From Kazachstania africana CBS 2517 (taxonomy: Eukaryota; Ascomycota; Saccharomycetes; Saccharomycetales; Saccharomycetaceae): DNA of 64,000 nucleotides. Position numbers and translations under genes: made by a program. This document shows positions 19,781 to 29,179 of this stretch, in pieces. The stretch is taken from the NCBI RefSeq assembly GCF_000304475.1, contig NC_018947.1, positions 186,001-250,000 of the forward strand, written 5' to 3'. Within the stretch, counting starts at the first letter, position 1. Each line of letters starts with the position of its first letter. Below the pieces are notes generated by a model. It was given only the letters and a program-made list of their open reading frames with translations. It was not told the origin of the DNA and did not search any database.

Positions 19781-21820
19781 TCAATTATTTACTATATCTA
19801 TCCTCGAACGCTTCCATATATTGTGTAGGTAGACGGATTCATCGCCATCAATCTTGGTAAAATCATCATTATTAAGGTCAGGGCAATTGATACTTATCTG
19901 CGCATAAGTTCCTCTGCCACCTTTCATTCTTATAAATTTGCCAGGATTAATAAATATGACATTCTTGACACACCTAGCAAATGCGTGCATTTCGCTTGGT
20001 ATGATTAAAATGTCCGACGCCAGGTTTCCAATGAATTCCGTTAGGCCAAGGTAGGAAACTTCCAAGTCGGCACCTGAAACATGTTTATATGACTTCGTGT
20101 CCTTCGTGTTTGGATCTGGAATGGTCATACTCTTGATTGAACCCGGAAATACGGGATAGAAACGACGTTGCTGCAGAAGATGTGTAGAAATTCTATCAAA
20201 CCTATTGGACATGGAGGTTTTACCACCTTTAGTGACTTCCTTCATATCCTTAAAAATATCCACATTTGAGCAACTAAAGAAAGTTTCGTTCAACTGAAAA
20301 GTTGATGGATTAGTGAAGCATTTGAAATTTTTTGGTAGTTGTAAAATTCTTCTATCGAATGAGTCTTGCGGATATGATGCATGTTGTGATAACGCGTCCT
20401 TAGTTGAAGGAATCAATATAACTTGAGTGGACGGATTGATCTTTTTCAATATTGGTGTGATCAATTTTGTAAAGAGTTCGTTCAGTGTCCTTGGTTGCTG
20501 TTTTAGGTTCTGGAAATGTGGTATATTCCCTGCCATTATTATCGGATTTGTTACATCGATAAATGGTCCAAACATGATTATAATGTGTGGTTTAATTTCT
20601 TGGTTCACTCTTTCAACGAATTCCTCTAGGTGAGAAAGGTCAAAGTTATTATCCGGAATGTATGGTCCACTGGTTACTAAGATTTTTTCTGACTTATTGT
20701 CTAAGAGAGTTTTATATTCTAGAAGTTCCTCTTCTGTCGAGACTGGGAATTCGGGGTATGGTAATTCCAGTATCTCCTCTACAGAAAAAGAGTCGCCATT
20801 AGCGTTTTTACCTCTTAAACCAACAATTTGGCCAGCAAAAAGTGACGTTTCTTCTATGTTGCTTAAATCTAGTCTAACTCTTCTACCGATACCACTAACT
20901 CGAGATGTCTCTAAGGACAAAGATTCGGGATTTAAAAAACCTTCACTAGTAATTGTATCGGGAACAATCCTACCCACGCAATATACAGATGATTGAGACT
21001 GGACTGTTGGGTCAGCAAAGTCAGAGGGAGGCAATTTGAAGCTTTCCATAATTAATTTGGTAAAAATTTCGATTTGTTCATCCAATACATCGGATACTTC
21101 GATCAGATTTTGCCTCATAGTTCTGAATTTGTATTTTATAGGATCATATATTGGTTGTATTCTGACTTTTGATACAGTTTGATCATCATTTGAGGATTTA
21201 CCTTCCGAATGATAACCTGCAGATATTTCCAAGTTTTGAGGGTTCAAAGAGTCAATAATTTTACCAGATTCTTGTTTTAAAGTAACAGATCTTTTAGGAA
21301 TTGGTGTGCCAGTAGAAATTTCATTTTTTATTGAGACTTCACTGTTCATTGAATTATTTTCATCCTGACTAAATTCTAATTTAATATTTTTAGAGTCATT
21401 GCCATCGATACTCTCAATTTTACGCTTTTTAGTCAAAATGGGAGTTTTAGGAATATTGAATCCAAATAAGGAGGAGTTCGCAGTTAATGGTCTAATATTC
21501 TTGGGTTTCTTGGCTGTGGGAACTGAATTGCTAGTATTGCTAGTAGTTGAGTTTGATAGGTTACCCACCGCAGCGTTGGCTTGCTTCTCAATTTGTGCTT
21601 GTAAAAAGCTCTTGAATTGGGTTAAGTTCCTCATAGAAAGACTAGTTTCATTATTTAACGTTTGGTAAGAAAATTGTTCCCATTTGATGTATAAGTCTTC
21701 AGAGGTAATGGCAAATAGTTTCGATAAATTTTCTAGATGTGAGAGGATATCAGGGTTATTAGCATCAGGCCCGAACCTGCTTACAATTTCATTATTTTCG
21801 TCATTAATTATGCTAACCAT
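19781..21820 (-). CDS. POL12: DNA polymerase alpha-primase B subunit Pol12
   Basis: A 679-residue regulatory subunit of the DNA polymerase alpha-primase complex that starts Okazaki fragments and contributes to telomere capping. The N-terminal domain (1-90) is followed by a disordered Ser/Asn/Lys-rich linker (about 95-225). The C-terminal half carries the OB fold (YCVGRIVPDT) and the inactive calcineurin-like phosphoesterase domain (LVTSGPYIPDNNFDLSHLEE, HIIIMFGPFIDVTNP, VILIPSTKDALSQHASYPQD). It ends with the conserved INPGKFIRMKGGRGTYAQIS. Length matches S. cerevisiae (705). Two MCB boxes lie 130-155 bp upstream of the start, consistent with G1/S expression by MBF. Confidence 0.95.
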   Translation of the reverse strand: MVSIINDENNEIVSRFGPDANNPDILSHLENLSKLFAITSEDLYIKWEQFSYQTLNNETSLSMRNLTQFKSFLQAQIEKQANAAVGNLSNSTTSNTSNSVPTAKKPKNIRPLTANSSLFGFNIPKTPILTKKRKIESIDGNDSKNIKLEFSQDENNSMNSEVSIKNEISTGTPIPKRSVTLKQESGKIIDSLNPQNLEISAGYHSEGKSSNDDQTVSKVRIQPIYDPIKYKFRTMRQNLIEVSDVLDEQIEIFTKLIMESFKLPPSDFADPTVQSQSSVYCVGRIVPDTITSEGFLNPESLSLETSRVSGIGRRVRLDLSNIEETSLFAGQIVGLRGKNANGDSFSVEEILELPYPEFPVSTEEELLEYKTLLDNKSEKILVTSGPYIPDNNFDLSHLEEFVERVNQEIKPHIIIMFGPFIDVTNPIIMAGNIPHFQNLKQQPRTLNELFTKLITPILKKINPSTQVILIPSTKDALSQHASYPQDSFDRRILQLPKNFKCFTNPSTFQLNETFFSCSNVDIFKDMKEVTKGGKTSMSNRFDRISTHLLQQRRFYPVFPGSIKSMTIPDPNTKDTKSYKHVSGADLEVSYLGLTEFIGNLASDILIIPSEMHAFARCVKNVIFINPGKFIRMKGGRGTYAQISINCPDLNNDDFTKIDGDESVYLHNIWKRSRIDIVNN

Positions 21821-21952
21821 TTCAATACTGATATGTGTTTAGGTTTATTGAGAAGCTTTGATCACTGCAAAGAGATCAGATACTAAAGTAGTCTGTCTTC
21901 AGCAGCTTGTTCTTTTCAATCTCTATTAGCTTGAAAAAAAAAAGATAACGCG

Positions 21953-21975
21953 ACGCGTCAATAAAGTTTACGCGT
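21953..21975. promoter_or_regulatory. Paired MCB (MluI) boxes upstream of POL12
   Basis: Two perfect ACGCGT hexamers, at 21953-21958 and 21970-21975, are spaced 17 bp apart and lie 133-155 bp upstream of the POL12 start codon. ACGCGT is the binding core of MBF (Mbp1-Swi6), the G1/S activator of DNA-replication genes. POL12 is a known target class, so the assignment is strong for a motif-only call. Confidence 0.8.
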
Positions 21976-22193
21976 TGCTCAGTTTGTATATCTAAATAGA
22001 CTGGCATATGAAGGTTACAGCTGATATTATCGAACTGTATAGTACTATATGGAAGCATTAGTCGCGTTAGGATGTTGTTGAGGTAAACGTTTGGCAGCGC
22101 TGCTTTCCGTCTTTTGGTTAATGAGTAATTGTGAAATATATTTATATGTGTGAATGATATGCTATTTAAATTAATAATACAACTATTTGTTAG

Positions 22194-25100
22194 TTAGTTT
22201 GAATTGGAAGCCATTATCTTGACCAACTTGAAAATATTGGCATCTAGGCAACTGAATATGTTATTGATTTCTTGACTACCCAAATCTTTCATATTTTGGC
22301 AAATTTTGTACGAGTCCACTAATACAAGAATACTACTATATCTCCAATCATTCAATTTTTTATTTGTGAAAAAAGCTACAGTCTGAACGATTTCCGATAT
22401 TTGGAAGTGATGGAACTTCATATCTGATTTTTTGTTTCTGAGAATTTCGTGAATTGTGTTCATCAAAAATGTTTCCTTCAAACCTTTTGATTTATCATTA
22501 ATAATGATATTTTCATCATCATAACCATCTTCAGTCTTGATATTTTGCATTTTCGTATCATTATCATCGTAAGTTGGATCCATTACTATTGTTTGTAAGA
22601 TCTTAGTTATCGTTTTGGAAGTGAAAAAATCGGTTTCAATGAAGATTGATCTTGTTTCAATTATTGTAACATAAATTTCGTTATTAAAATCAGATAATTT
22701 GTCAATCATTAAAAATATTTGGTCCCAAATTTCTAATAATAAGCCATTTGAAATAATAAATTGGTTTTCTAACTTCTTATTGAATATTAAGAGACATTGG
22801 ATTAGAATTAATAACTTTTTTGTTATATTTGTTGGAATCAGTAAATTCTCGTCTGTAGATTTTAGTAATATCAAACAAACTCTCAAAATTTCATTAATTC
22901 CATCATTTTCTTTGAGCCATAATAATAAATTTTCATTTTCATTAACAAAGGTAATTAATGGTAATATCAGATAATTTAAATGTTTTATAGTGAACGTCAA
23001 ACTCTTTATTCTATTAAATGCTTTCAACATATTATTGAATTGAGAGGTGGTATCAAGTCTATCATAGATTGATAATAAAATTGAAAGTTCATAGAAGCTT
23101 GATGAATCTTTTGGGAATTCTTTTAAGATATCAAAAGTTGTTCTTGGATTTTCTTTCTTCGTAGAATGTAAAATTGAGTTTAATGGTTTCTTCTGTTCAA
23201 TAATTTCCTTTTCAATGACATCATTGTTTATACGATTTTGTTTATTTTCATTGGAAGTGAAAATATTATTTTCAATAATTTTAGGTGGCTCATTACTAAA
23301 CTTAACTGTATGTTCATTTTCCTTTTCAGTATTGAAAATATCGCTAAGATTAACGTTATTTTCATTTTCATTTTCATTTTTAACTTCAGTTTCATCTTCA
23401 TCATAGTCAACTTCACGACCTTTCATTGTTGACAAGTCTTGATAAACACTTACGACTTTCGTCATATCCGATAGCTTTGTTTTAGTCATATCGTTAGCCA
23501 TCATGTTATTATTGATTGTCTTGGTTGGGTTGAAGGGATTGACCATTGTCATTTCCATATACCTTTTCATTTCTAAATCATCTTGCTCAGTTTCATCTTC
23601 ACTAGAGTCATTTTCAATTTTTGAAGAATTGTTATTTAGAATATCTTCATTCACATTAGAATCTCTTAACTTGAATTCATTGAAAATTTTTAGTTTCGTT
23701 GAAATTAAATTGAAATTCATAAAAGTGCCAGCGAACACTGATTGATCCCTTTTATACAATTCGAATAAGACATCGAAATACAATTTATTTTCAAATTCAT
23801 TCCCATAAATTTTGAATAATGATGTTAAGATTCTATTGAATTCAAAATTTGAACTATCTTTCAATAATGCGATCAAAAATTCAAAGATAAAATTGAAAAT
23901 TTTGAATTTATGTTTCATATGATATATTGAAATTAATTGATCGTTATCGATTGATATTAATTCATTCAGCAATTTATCGATTTCATCAATAATAGCTTGA
24001 GTATTTTTTAAAGACAATTTTGAAAATAAATCCATGAAATCCAAATTATTAATGGAATATAATTCAATGATGTAACTCAATGATAAGGATGTAATGAAAT
24101 TTGTTATGGTCAACAATTGTTTGAAATCTAATGGATGTTTAATAATGATTTTTCTAAGTGGTGATGAAATCTTGGAAAAATCTAGCTTCAAGTTTTTATG
24201 CTGTTGCAATAAGTAATTTTGCAGCAGCTGTAACGATTGCTTGTAATTTAAATCGTTATCAAATGACGCATAAATTTTATTAACATCAAATTCGGATGTT
24301 TCTATTTGGCTGTTGTTCTTGGTATCACTGGTTTTATTGCTATGATTATCCATGTATTTATTGATTAATGAAGTAGAATGTGGGTTTGTCAATTCATCTG
24401 TCAAATCGAAATTTTCACTATTATAATTATTGTTGTTATTATACGTACCAGCATTGCTAAAATTCGTGGCCACCGGTGCACTTACTTTTCTCTTTGGGGT
24501 ATGCCTATCTTCATTATTTGGTTTGAGACGTTTATTGTCATGAGCATCAGCAACATCTTTGTTGTTTCTTAATGAAAACTCACTTACGGATCTTAAATTA
24601 TTTGCTGATGAATGAGTTGGCTGAGCATAATTTGGAAATTTTTTCTTTATTTGGAAATTACTATTTAACAGGCTTGATCTTCTGGAACTGTCATTTGAAT
24701 TTATTGTGATTCTTTCATAAGAGATATTTAAATGATTTGGGATTGATAGTTCAATTGATTTTCTTAATTGATTATTATTCAATGAATTATTAATCAAATT
24801 CTTGGCATTTGTTGGATAAACTTTATAAAAGTACCAAAAAGTTGATCTCATTGATTCTCTTACGACAGTTTGGGCATCGGTAAGACCTTTCTTTAACCAT
24901 TCTTCCACATAAATCAAATTATTATCGAATTTGTTTGTTCCATGGAATTTTAATACGAAAATTTTTAATAAAATAGCGGATGTGTTTCTTGGTATGATGG
25001 TTTTTTCACTAATTAATAGGAAACATTGTTGAAATAATTTATTATGGAAGTCAATATTAATAAACATTATTAATAAGATATGCAAAGATACTTGAGACGA

Positions 25101-26312
25101 AATTTTTTTAGTTGAAGATAATAAATTTTTTAATATAAGAAAAAGCTGATCTAATATTGATATTGTCAAATCATCTCCAATAATTGTTAAAAGATCTTTA
25201 ATTAATTGGCAGGTATTTAATGATAAAGTTGTTCTTAGTGATAATGCAGTTTTTGAAATACAATCAATGAATTGTAAATTTTTTAAAATCGAAATGAATT
25301 CAAATTTATTTTCTAATATTAATTTTTGATTTATGAGAAATTTTTTCCTTATCGTTATAATATTTGATTGTCTTGATTTCCAGTTTTGTTCAGTTTCCTT
25401 CAATGTTTGGAAAGGTAATAATAAATTTGTCAAATCATTATTTAATTGATTTAATGAATGATAAATTAATGAATTATCGTTACCTGTTGCAATTTGATCA
25501 ATATTTGATAATTTTGGTAGTTTAAATTCATTTAAAATTGTATTGAATTCAAAATTCAAGTCAAAAACCGTGATAAGATTGTTTCCTTCATTATTATCGC
25601 TATTATCCGATATGAAATTTGATTTAATTTCTTTATCGTTAATACCGTTAATGAAATCTTGTAATGTAGTTAAATTTGTTGAATTTCTCTTAAAAATATC
25701 ATTGATTAGATGACAGATGATTTCTAATTGATTTTTTTCGAATAAAGTATTATCATTGAATAATTTTGTTAAAGATGGTATAAAATTCAATAGTATAGAA
25801 TCTTTGTTTGTCTTATTTAATTCAATTAATTCATTTAATAATAATAAAATGAATTTAATACGATTAAAATCACGATTAATTTCATTAATTAATATATTTT
25901 TCAAATGATTTGATAAAATTATTGGATTTAATTGATTGATTGATTCCAAAGTTTTAATTGCTAATGACCATAATTTATTAATTTTTTGAAATTGATTATT
26001 ATTTGTAATGAAATAATTTAATAATTTATCCATTATATCATCTGATAAGATGATATCTGGAGACTGAATAATGAGTCTCTTTATCAAATAGCAAAGTGTA
26101 GAATATGAAAGTACTATTAAATCAGTAAAATTTGGATATTTTTGCGGTATTAGCAGTAAAGTGTCGAGATATATTTGGAAATTGTTGATATTGATGTAGT
26201 CTTTCTTGACGTGACCTTTGAATTTGGTCAGAAGTTGTGATTTTTGGTCAATTGGAATGGAATCATCACTGAATATCTTATAAAGGGAAGAGAACTGATT
26301 ATCGGTCGACAT
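22194..26312 (-). CDS. STU1: CLASP-family spindle protein Stu1
   Basis: A 1372-residue protein placed as Stu1, the budding-yeast CLASP that binds microtubules, stabilises the mitotic spindle midzone and captures unattached kinetochores. The N-terminal half is all-helical and TOG/HEAT-like; the segment KKGLTDAQTVVRESMRSTFWYF (about 475-500) is a typical CLASP TOG element. The middle (about 530-690) is Ser/Asn/Lys/Arg-rich with SRRSSLLNSNF and KRKVSAPVA, like the basic microtubule-binding region. A second helical domain fills the C-terminus. The gene is extremely AT-rich with long Asn/Lys/Ile runs. Length is shorter than S. cerevisiae Stu1 (1513). The POL12-STU1-RIB1-HEK2 order and orientation match YBL035C-YBL032W, which supports the assignment as much as the sequence does. 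Confidence 0.88.
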   Translation of the reverse strand: MSTDNQFSSLYKIFSDDSIPIDQKSQLLTKFKGHVKKDYININNFQIYLDTLLLIPQKYPNFTDLIVLSYSTLCYLIKRLIIQSPDIILSDDIMDKLLNYFITNNNQFQKINKLWSLAIKTLESINQLNPIILSNHLKNILINEINRDFNRIKFILLLLNELIELNKTNKDSILLNFIPSLTKLFNDNTLFEKNQLEIICHLINDIFKRNSTNLTTLQDFINGINDKEIKSNFISDNSDNNEGNNLITVFDLNFEFNTILNEFKLPKLSNIDQIATGNDNSLIYHSLNQLNNDLTNLLLPFQTLKETEQNWKSRQSNIITIRKKFLINQKLILENKFEFISILKNLQFIDCISKTALSLRTTLSLNTCQLIKDLLTIIGDDLTISILDQLFLILKNLLSSTKKISSQVSLHILLIMFINIDFHNKLFQQCFLLISEKTIIPRNTSAILLKIFVLKFHGTNKFDNNLIYVEEWLKKGLTDAQTVVRESMRSTFWYFYKVYPTNAKNLINNSLNNNQLRKSIELSIPNHLNISYERITINSNDSSRRSSLLNSNFQIKKKFPNYAQPTHSSANNLRSVSEFSLRNNKDVADAHDNKRLKPNNEDRHTPKRKVSAPVATNFSNAGTYNNNNNYNSENFDLTDELTNPHSTSLINKYMDNHSNKTSDTKNNSQIETSEFDVNKIYASFDNDLNYKQSLQLLQNYLLQQHKNLKLDFSKISSPLRKIIIKHPLDFKQLLTITNFITSLSLSYIIELYSINNLDFMDLFSKLSLKNTQAIIDEIDKLLNELISIDNDQLISIYHMKHKFKIFNFIFEFLIALLKDSSNFEFNRILTSLFKIYGNEFENKLYFDVLFELYKRDQSVFAGTFMNFNLISTKLKIFNEFKLRDSNVNEDILNNNSSKIENDSSEDETEQDDLEMKRYMEMTMVNPFNPTKTINNNMMANDMTKTKLSDMTKVVSVYQDLSTMKGREVDYDEDETEVKNENENENNVNLSDIFNTEKENEHTVKFSNEPPKIIENNIFTSNENKQNRINNDVIEKEIIEQKKPLNSILHSTKKENPRTTFDILKEFPKDSSSFYELSILLSIYDRLDTTSQFNNMLKAFNRIKSLTFTIKHLNYLILPLITFVNENENLLLWLKENDGINEILRVCLILLKSTDENLLIPTNITKKLLILIQCLLIFNKKLENQFIISNGLLLEIWDQIFLMIDKLSDFNNEIYVTIIETRSIFIETDFFTSKTITKILQTIVMDPTYDDNDTKMQNIKTEDGYDDENIIINDKSKGLKETFLMNTIHEILRNKKSDMKFHHFQISEIVQTVAFFTNKKLNDWRYSSILVLVDSYKICQNMKDLGSQEINNIFSCLDANIFKLVKIMASNSN

Positions 26313-26538
26313 TCAAAATAGATGGATTGATTATGCACTGGGGAACAGTTTAACAAATAAACAAATGGATAGGGTTGGAGGGAAAAGAAGATATGGAATA
26401 TTGGTAAAAATAAAACGTGACTAATGGATAAGACGATGGATTGTGTTTTTGTAACTGTTTGTGCATTATGCTATATTATTAGATCTTATTATTAAAAGGA
26501 AGGCGCGTAAATAATTTTTTAATTTTTATTTATTTATT

Positions 26539-26559
26539 TTACCCGGTCTCTATCACGTG
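26539..26559. promoter_or_regulatory. Adjacent Reb1-like and Cbf1 sites upstream of STU1
   Basis: TTACCCGG at 26539-26546 fits the Reb1 core, and ATCACGTG at 26552-26559 fits the Cbf1/CDEI octamer RTCACRTG. The two lie 5 bp apart, about 230-250 bp upstream of the STU1 start codon, in the 802-bp divergent region shared with the small gene at 27115. General regulatory factors such as Reb1 and Cbf1 commonly mark nucleosome-free yeast promoters. Confidence 0.5.
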
Positions 26560-26760
26560 TATATCGTTTCTGACGAATGAATTCTCTCAAAATTCAAGAA
26601 ATAGCCGCGGAAATGCAACAGTTTAGGAAATGTTATCAAATTAGGAAATCGAACTTTTTCCGGAATCCAAAAAGGAAATAAAAAAGAAAAGAGCAATCGA
26701 CCAATTAATTAATTAATTAATCCGATCGAAAACCAGCAAGCCGTTTTGCCGCCGGCGGTC

Positions 26761-26787
26761 CACGGAGCCCACGGAGCCCACGGAGCC
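26761..26787. repeat. Triplicated GC-rich 9-mer CACGGAGCC
   Basis: Three perfect head-to-tail copies of CACGGAGCC, directly preceded by the self-complementary CCGCCGGCGG and, about 30 bp earlier, an ATTA tetranucleotide run (26702-26721). It is a small GC island inside a very AT-rich intergenic region between STU1 and the small gene at 27115. Confidence 0.85.
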
Positions 26788-27114
26788 CTCCTTCCCCCCA
26801 ATATTTTTCTGATCGATGCTCTCTCGGACAAAAATTACTAATATTGAGAGATAATGAGATTGGAATCGGAAATGTGCCAGAATCTTCTATAATAATCTAG
26901 TAGAGATCAATTTTTACCCGTAAATGGAATAACCGGGCTTATCAATAATAATTAGTGATGATTATAAATTAATTTACGCAATTTTGCCCATGGTGTGTAT
27001 ACTTATATATATATATGTATATATATATATAAGCAGAAGGATGAAGTTTTGTATTCAATTCTCATTTTATTTAACTTATGTCCACTTTTTGCAATAGGAA
27101 TAATTAATCACACT

Positions 27115-27306
27115 ATGTCAAACGATATCTTAAATATTAACACCATTGAAAGTTACCAAAATTTTATTTCCAATTTAAGCGATAACGATAGAAGATCTAT
27201 AAACACTGTTTTAAATGACGGATCTAGTTATATTGTCAGAAATGATCAAATCGTCGCTAATTTAAATGACAATGTGAGAAAATATTTACTCAAATTGAAT
27301 ACTTAG
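27115..27306 (+). CDS. Small protein resembling S. cerevisiae YBR085C-A
   Basis: A 63-residue protein of unknown function. Its middle and end (ESYQNFI..., SINTVLNDGSSYIVRNDQIVANL, VRKYLLKL) share the spacing and residues I recall for YBR085C-A of S. cerevisiae (GYQEFL, TVLSEDKSHGYVLKDGEVIANI, YLLDL). Position agrees: YBR085C-A lies next to IST2, and this gene falls in the same YBR-derived order and orientation. The frame is open 40 codons further upstream, but those codons come from a TATA microsatellite (MYTYIYICIYIYK), so I place the start at the ATG at 27115. Homology is from memory and should be tested by alignment. No membrane segment or known motif is present. Confidence 0.7.
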   Translation: MSNDILNINTIESYQNFISNLSDNDRRSINTVLNDGSSYIVRNDQIVANLNDNVRKYLLKLNT

Positions 27307-27435
27307 AATAGTTTATAGCATTTTTTTTTTGATTATATATATATATATATATTCATTTTAAAAGTAAAGAAAAATTCGTAATTATTAATATTATTATTAT
27401 TTATCGTTTCTATTATGTATAAAATATTATTCTTT

Positions 27436-28332
27436 TTATATAGTAGTGACATTTTCATTAGCATGTAATTTGATCGGTTTTTGTAAGAGATGGCCCATTC
27501 TTTCAATCTTCGTCCTTAGATATCCTTCGATTTCCACAGAATCTATACCTTTATTTTCGTTCGTCCAATGTATTGGTACCATGGGTACTCTTTCCACACA
27601 TTTGATGTATGGAGTGTATTCTACTTGTTCGATCTTGTCTGGATTGTTAGTCAACAGCCTAACGTTATTGATTCCTAGATCCATCAGTATAGATTTACCG
27701 ATAGAAAAATCTCTGGCATCAGCAGGATGTTTTAACATTAAATTGGCTTGTACAGTATCAGCACCTAAATCTTGTAAATTATAGGCCTTTAATTTTTCAC
27801 CCAGGCCAATACCTCTACCTTCTTGTCTTAGATAGACAATGACACCATGGCCAGAACCACCTTTGATGCCGGTTTCAATTTCTTCGTCACTAGCGATCAA
27901 TTTACCTGCTCTATCGAATTGTTCACCACAATCACATCTTGCACTCCATGCATTTTCACCTGTGTAACATTCACTATGGATCCTTACCAAAGTATCATTA
28001 GTGACACCATTCCATGTAGTTTTGTCTTCAACTATTAGTGTACCATCACTAGCAAATTTCAATTGTAGACCCAATCTATCATCAAAATCTGCCTCGGTTC
28101 TACCGGGATACAATTTCCCTACATATGCACCTCTAATCATTCTATCAGTTTGGGATTCATTTGGTCTCCTAGCAAATAACGACCTTGATCTGATATCTTC
28201 ACCAAATACAATGGCCAGATGTTCTTTATTATCGACGTTATTAGAATATAAATGCAAAAAAATTTCAGGACCTTGAGTAGTAGGTATACGAGCCCTAGCT
28301 ACACACTTAACGATAGGTAAATCAGCGGTCAT
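27436..28332 (-). CDS. RIB1: GTP cyclohydrolase II Rib1
   Basis: A 298-residue enzyme that opens and dephosphorylates GTP to 2,5-diamino-6-ribosylamino-4(3H)-pyrimidinone 5'-phosphate, the first step of riboflavin synthesis. The zinc site is visible as [21 protein letters not shown], with three cysteines. The catalytic region is [25 protein letters not shown] and then [36 protein letters not shown]. The C-terminus continues past the bacterial RibA core. S. cerevisiae Rib1 is somewhat longer (345). Codon use is more biased than in the neighbouring STU1, fitting moderate to high expression. It lies 129 bp downstream of the stop of the small convergent gene at 27115. Confidence 0.96.
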   Translation of the reverse strand: MTADLPIVKCVARARIPTTQGPEIFLHLYSNNVDNKEHLAIVFGEDIRSRSLFARRPNESQTDRMIRGAYVGKLYPGRTEADFDDRLGLQLKFASDGTLIVEDKTTWNGVTNDTLVRIHSECYTGENAWSARCDCGEQFDRAGKLIASDEEIETGIKGGSGHGVIVYLRQEGRGIGLGEKLKAYNLQDLGADTVQANLMLKHPADARDFSIGKSILMDLGINNVRLLTNNPDKIEQVEYTPYIKCVERVPMVPIHWTNENKGIDSVEIEGYLRTKIERMGHLLQKPIKLHANENVTTI

Positions 28333-29093
28333 TATTTGTTATAGTTGCTCTATTGTAGTAGTACTAGTGCTAGTACTGTAATGTTAAAGATTGCAAATTT
28401 AGGCTCTTATATATAAATTGATTTTCATATTCTCATTGACTAATCCTTTTTCTTTTTCTTCCATGTTTTTCTTTTCGCAGGATAAAATAAGAGCGGCTCA
28501 CCCGAGAGTGAAAAGAGCTGCGGTTTGTCAGCTAGTTCGTGAGTTTTTCTGTATACTGTAGAGTCACGAAGCGGTAGGCAGTCGGGGTCTTGACGCGATG
28601 TGACAGCCTCCAAAAATAATTTCAGATGACAAATCATTATATAATGGATTGCCGGTGTCTGCTATTTCGTATTGACTCCCAGGAGATACTGGAGTTATTA
28701 GCAGGTGATGGGGTTATTAGAAGATGTCACGTCTGTCGAGATCCAGGACTGTTCAATAACGGTGCATTTATCGTGGACACAATTGTAAGCAATAAAAAAG
28801 GGGTCACCCGGTCTTCGTGGAAAGGGTGTAGTCGGGTAACAGAGGACTGTGGCATTTTTTTCCTCCAGTTTGCCACAACCCATTCACCTCAAGGAAGCGT
28901 TTAAGACCGGGTGACCTCCTCTGGTGGCTCCGCCCTCCGCCGCGCGGCCAGAGGAAATTTTAAGATGCTCATTTCTTGCATTGTCCACCTGGAAAAGAGT
29001 AGAAAGAAAAAATTGAAAACAAAGTGTATTATACTCTTACTGGAAAACACTATTAAACAAACACTATATCTCACCTTCACTCTATCAAATACC
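28333..29093. promoter_or_regulatory. Divergent RIB1/HEK2 intergenic region
   Basis: A 761-bp divergent promoter region, unusually GC-rich around 28500-28600 and 28800-28950. It holds the inverted repeat and Reb1-type motif listed separately. A 92-codon open frame (28626-28904) overlaps an antisense one of similar size and shows no recognisable domain, so I do not call it a gene. Confidence 0.6.
28802..28916. repeat. 14-bp inverted repeat flanking a Reb1-type site in the RIB1-HEK2 intergenic region
   Basis: GGTCACCCGGTCTT at 28802-28815 recurs as its exact reverse complement at 28903-28916, with 87 bp between the arms. Inside lies GTCGGGTAAC (28831-28840), whose reverse strand GTTACCCGAC fits the Reb1 consensus VTTACCCGNH; the arms themselves are Reb1-like with one changed base (CACCCGG). 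They lie 180-290 bp upstream of the HEK2 start. Confidence 0.7.
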
Positions 29094-29145
29094 ATGAACA
29101 CTAATCCTACTTTCTTCAGCAGTGAACCTCCACAACAACAACTGC

Positions 29146-29179
<34 letters not shown>

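Noticed and set aside
26552..26680. Possible point centromere: ATCACGTG (CDEI-like) about 100 bp before a TTTTTCCGGAA segment
   Set aside because: The would-be CDEIII lacks the TTTCCGAAA core, the interval between is not extremely AT-rich, and the position between STU1 and RIB1 homologues is not an ancestral centromere site. Cbf1 promoter binding explains the octamer better.
28626..28904. 92-codon open frame between RIB1 and HEK2
   Set aside because: It overlaps an antisense frame of similar size, has no recognisable domain, and lies in a divergent promoter with regulatory motifs.
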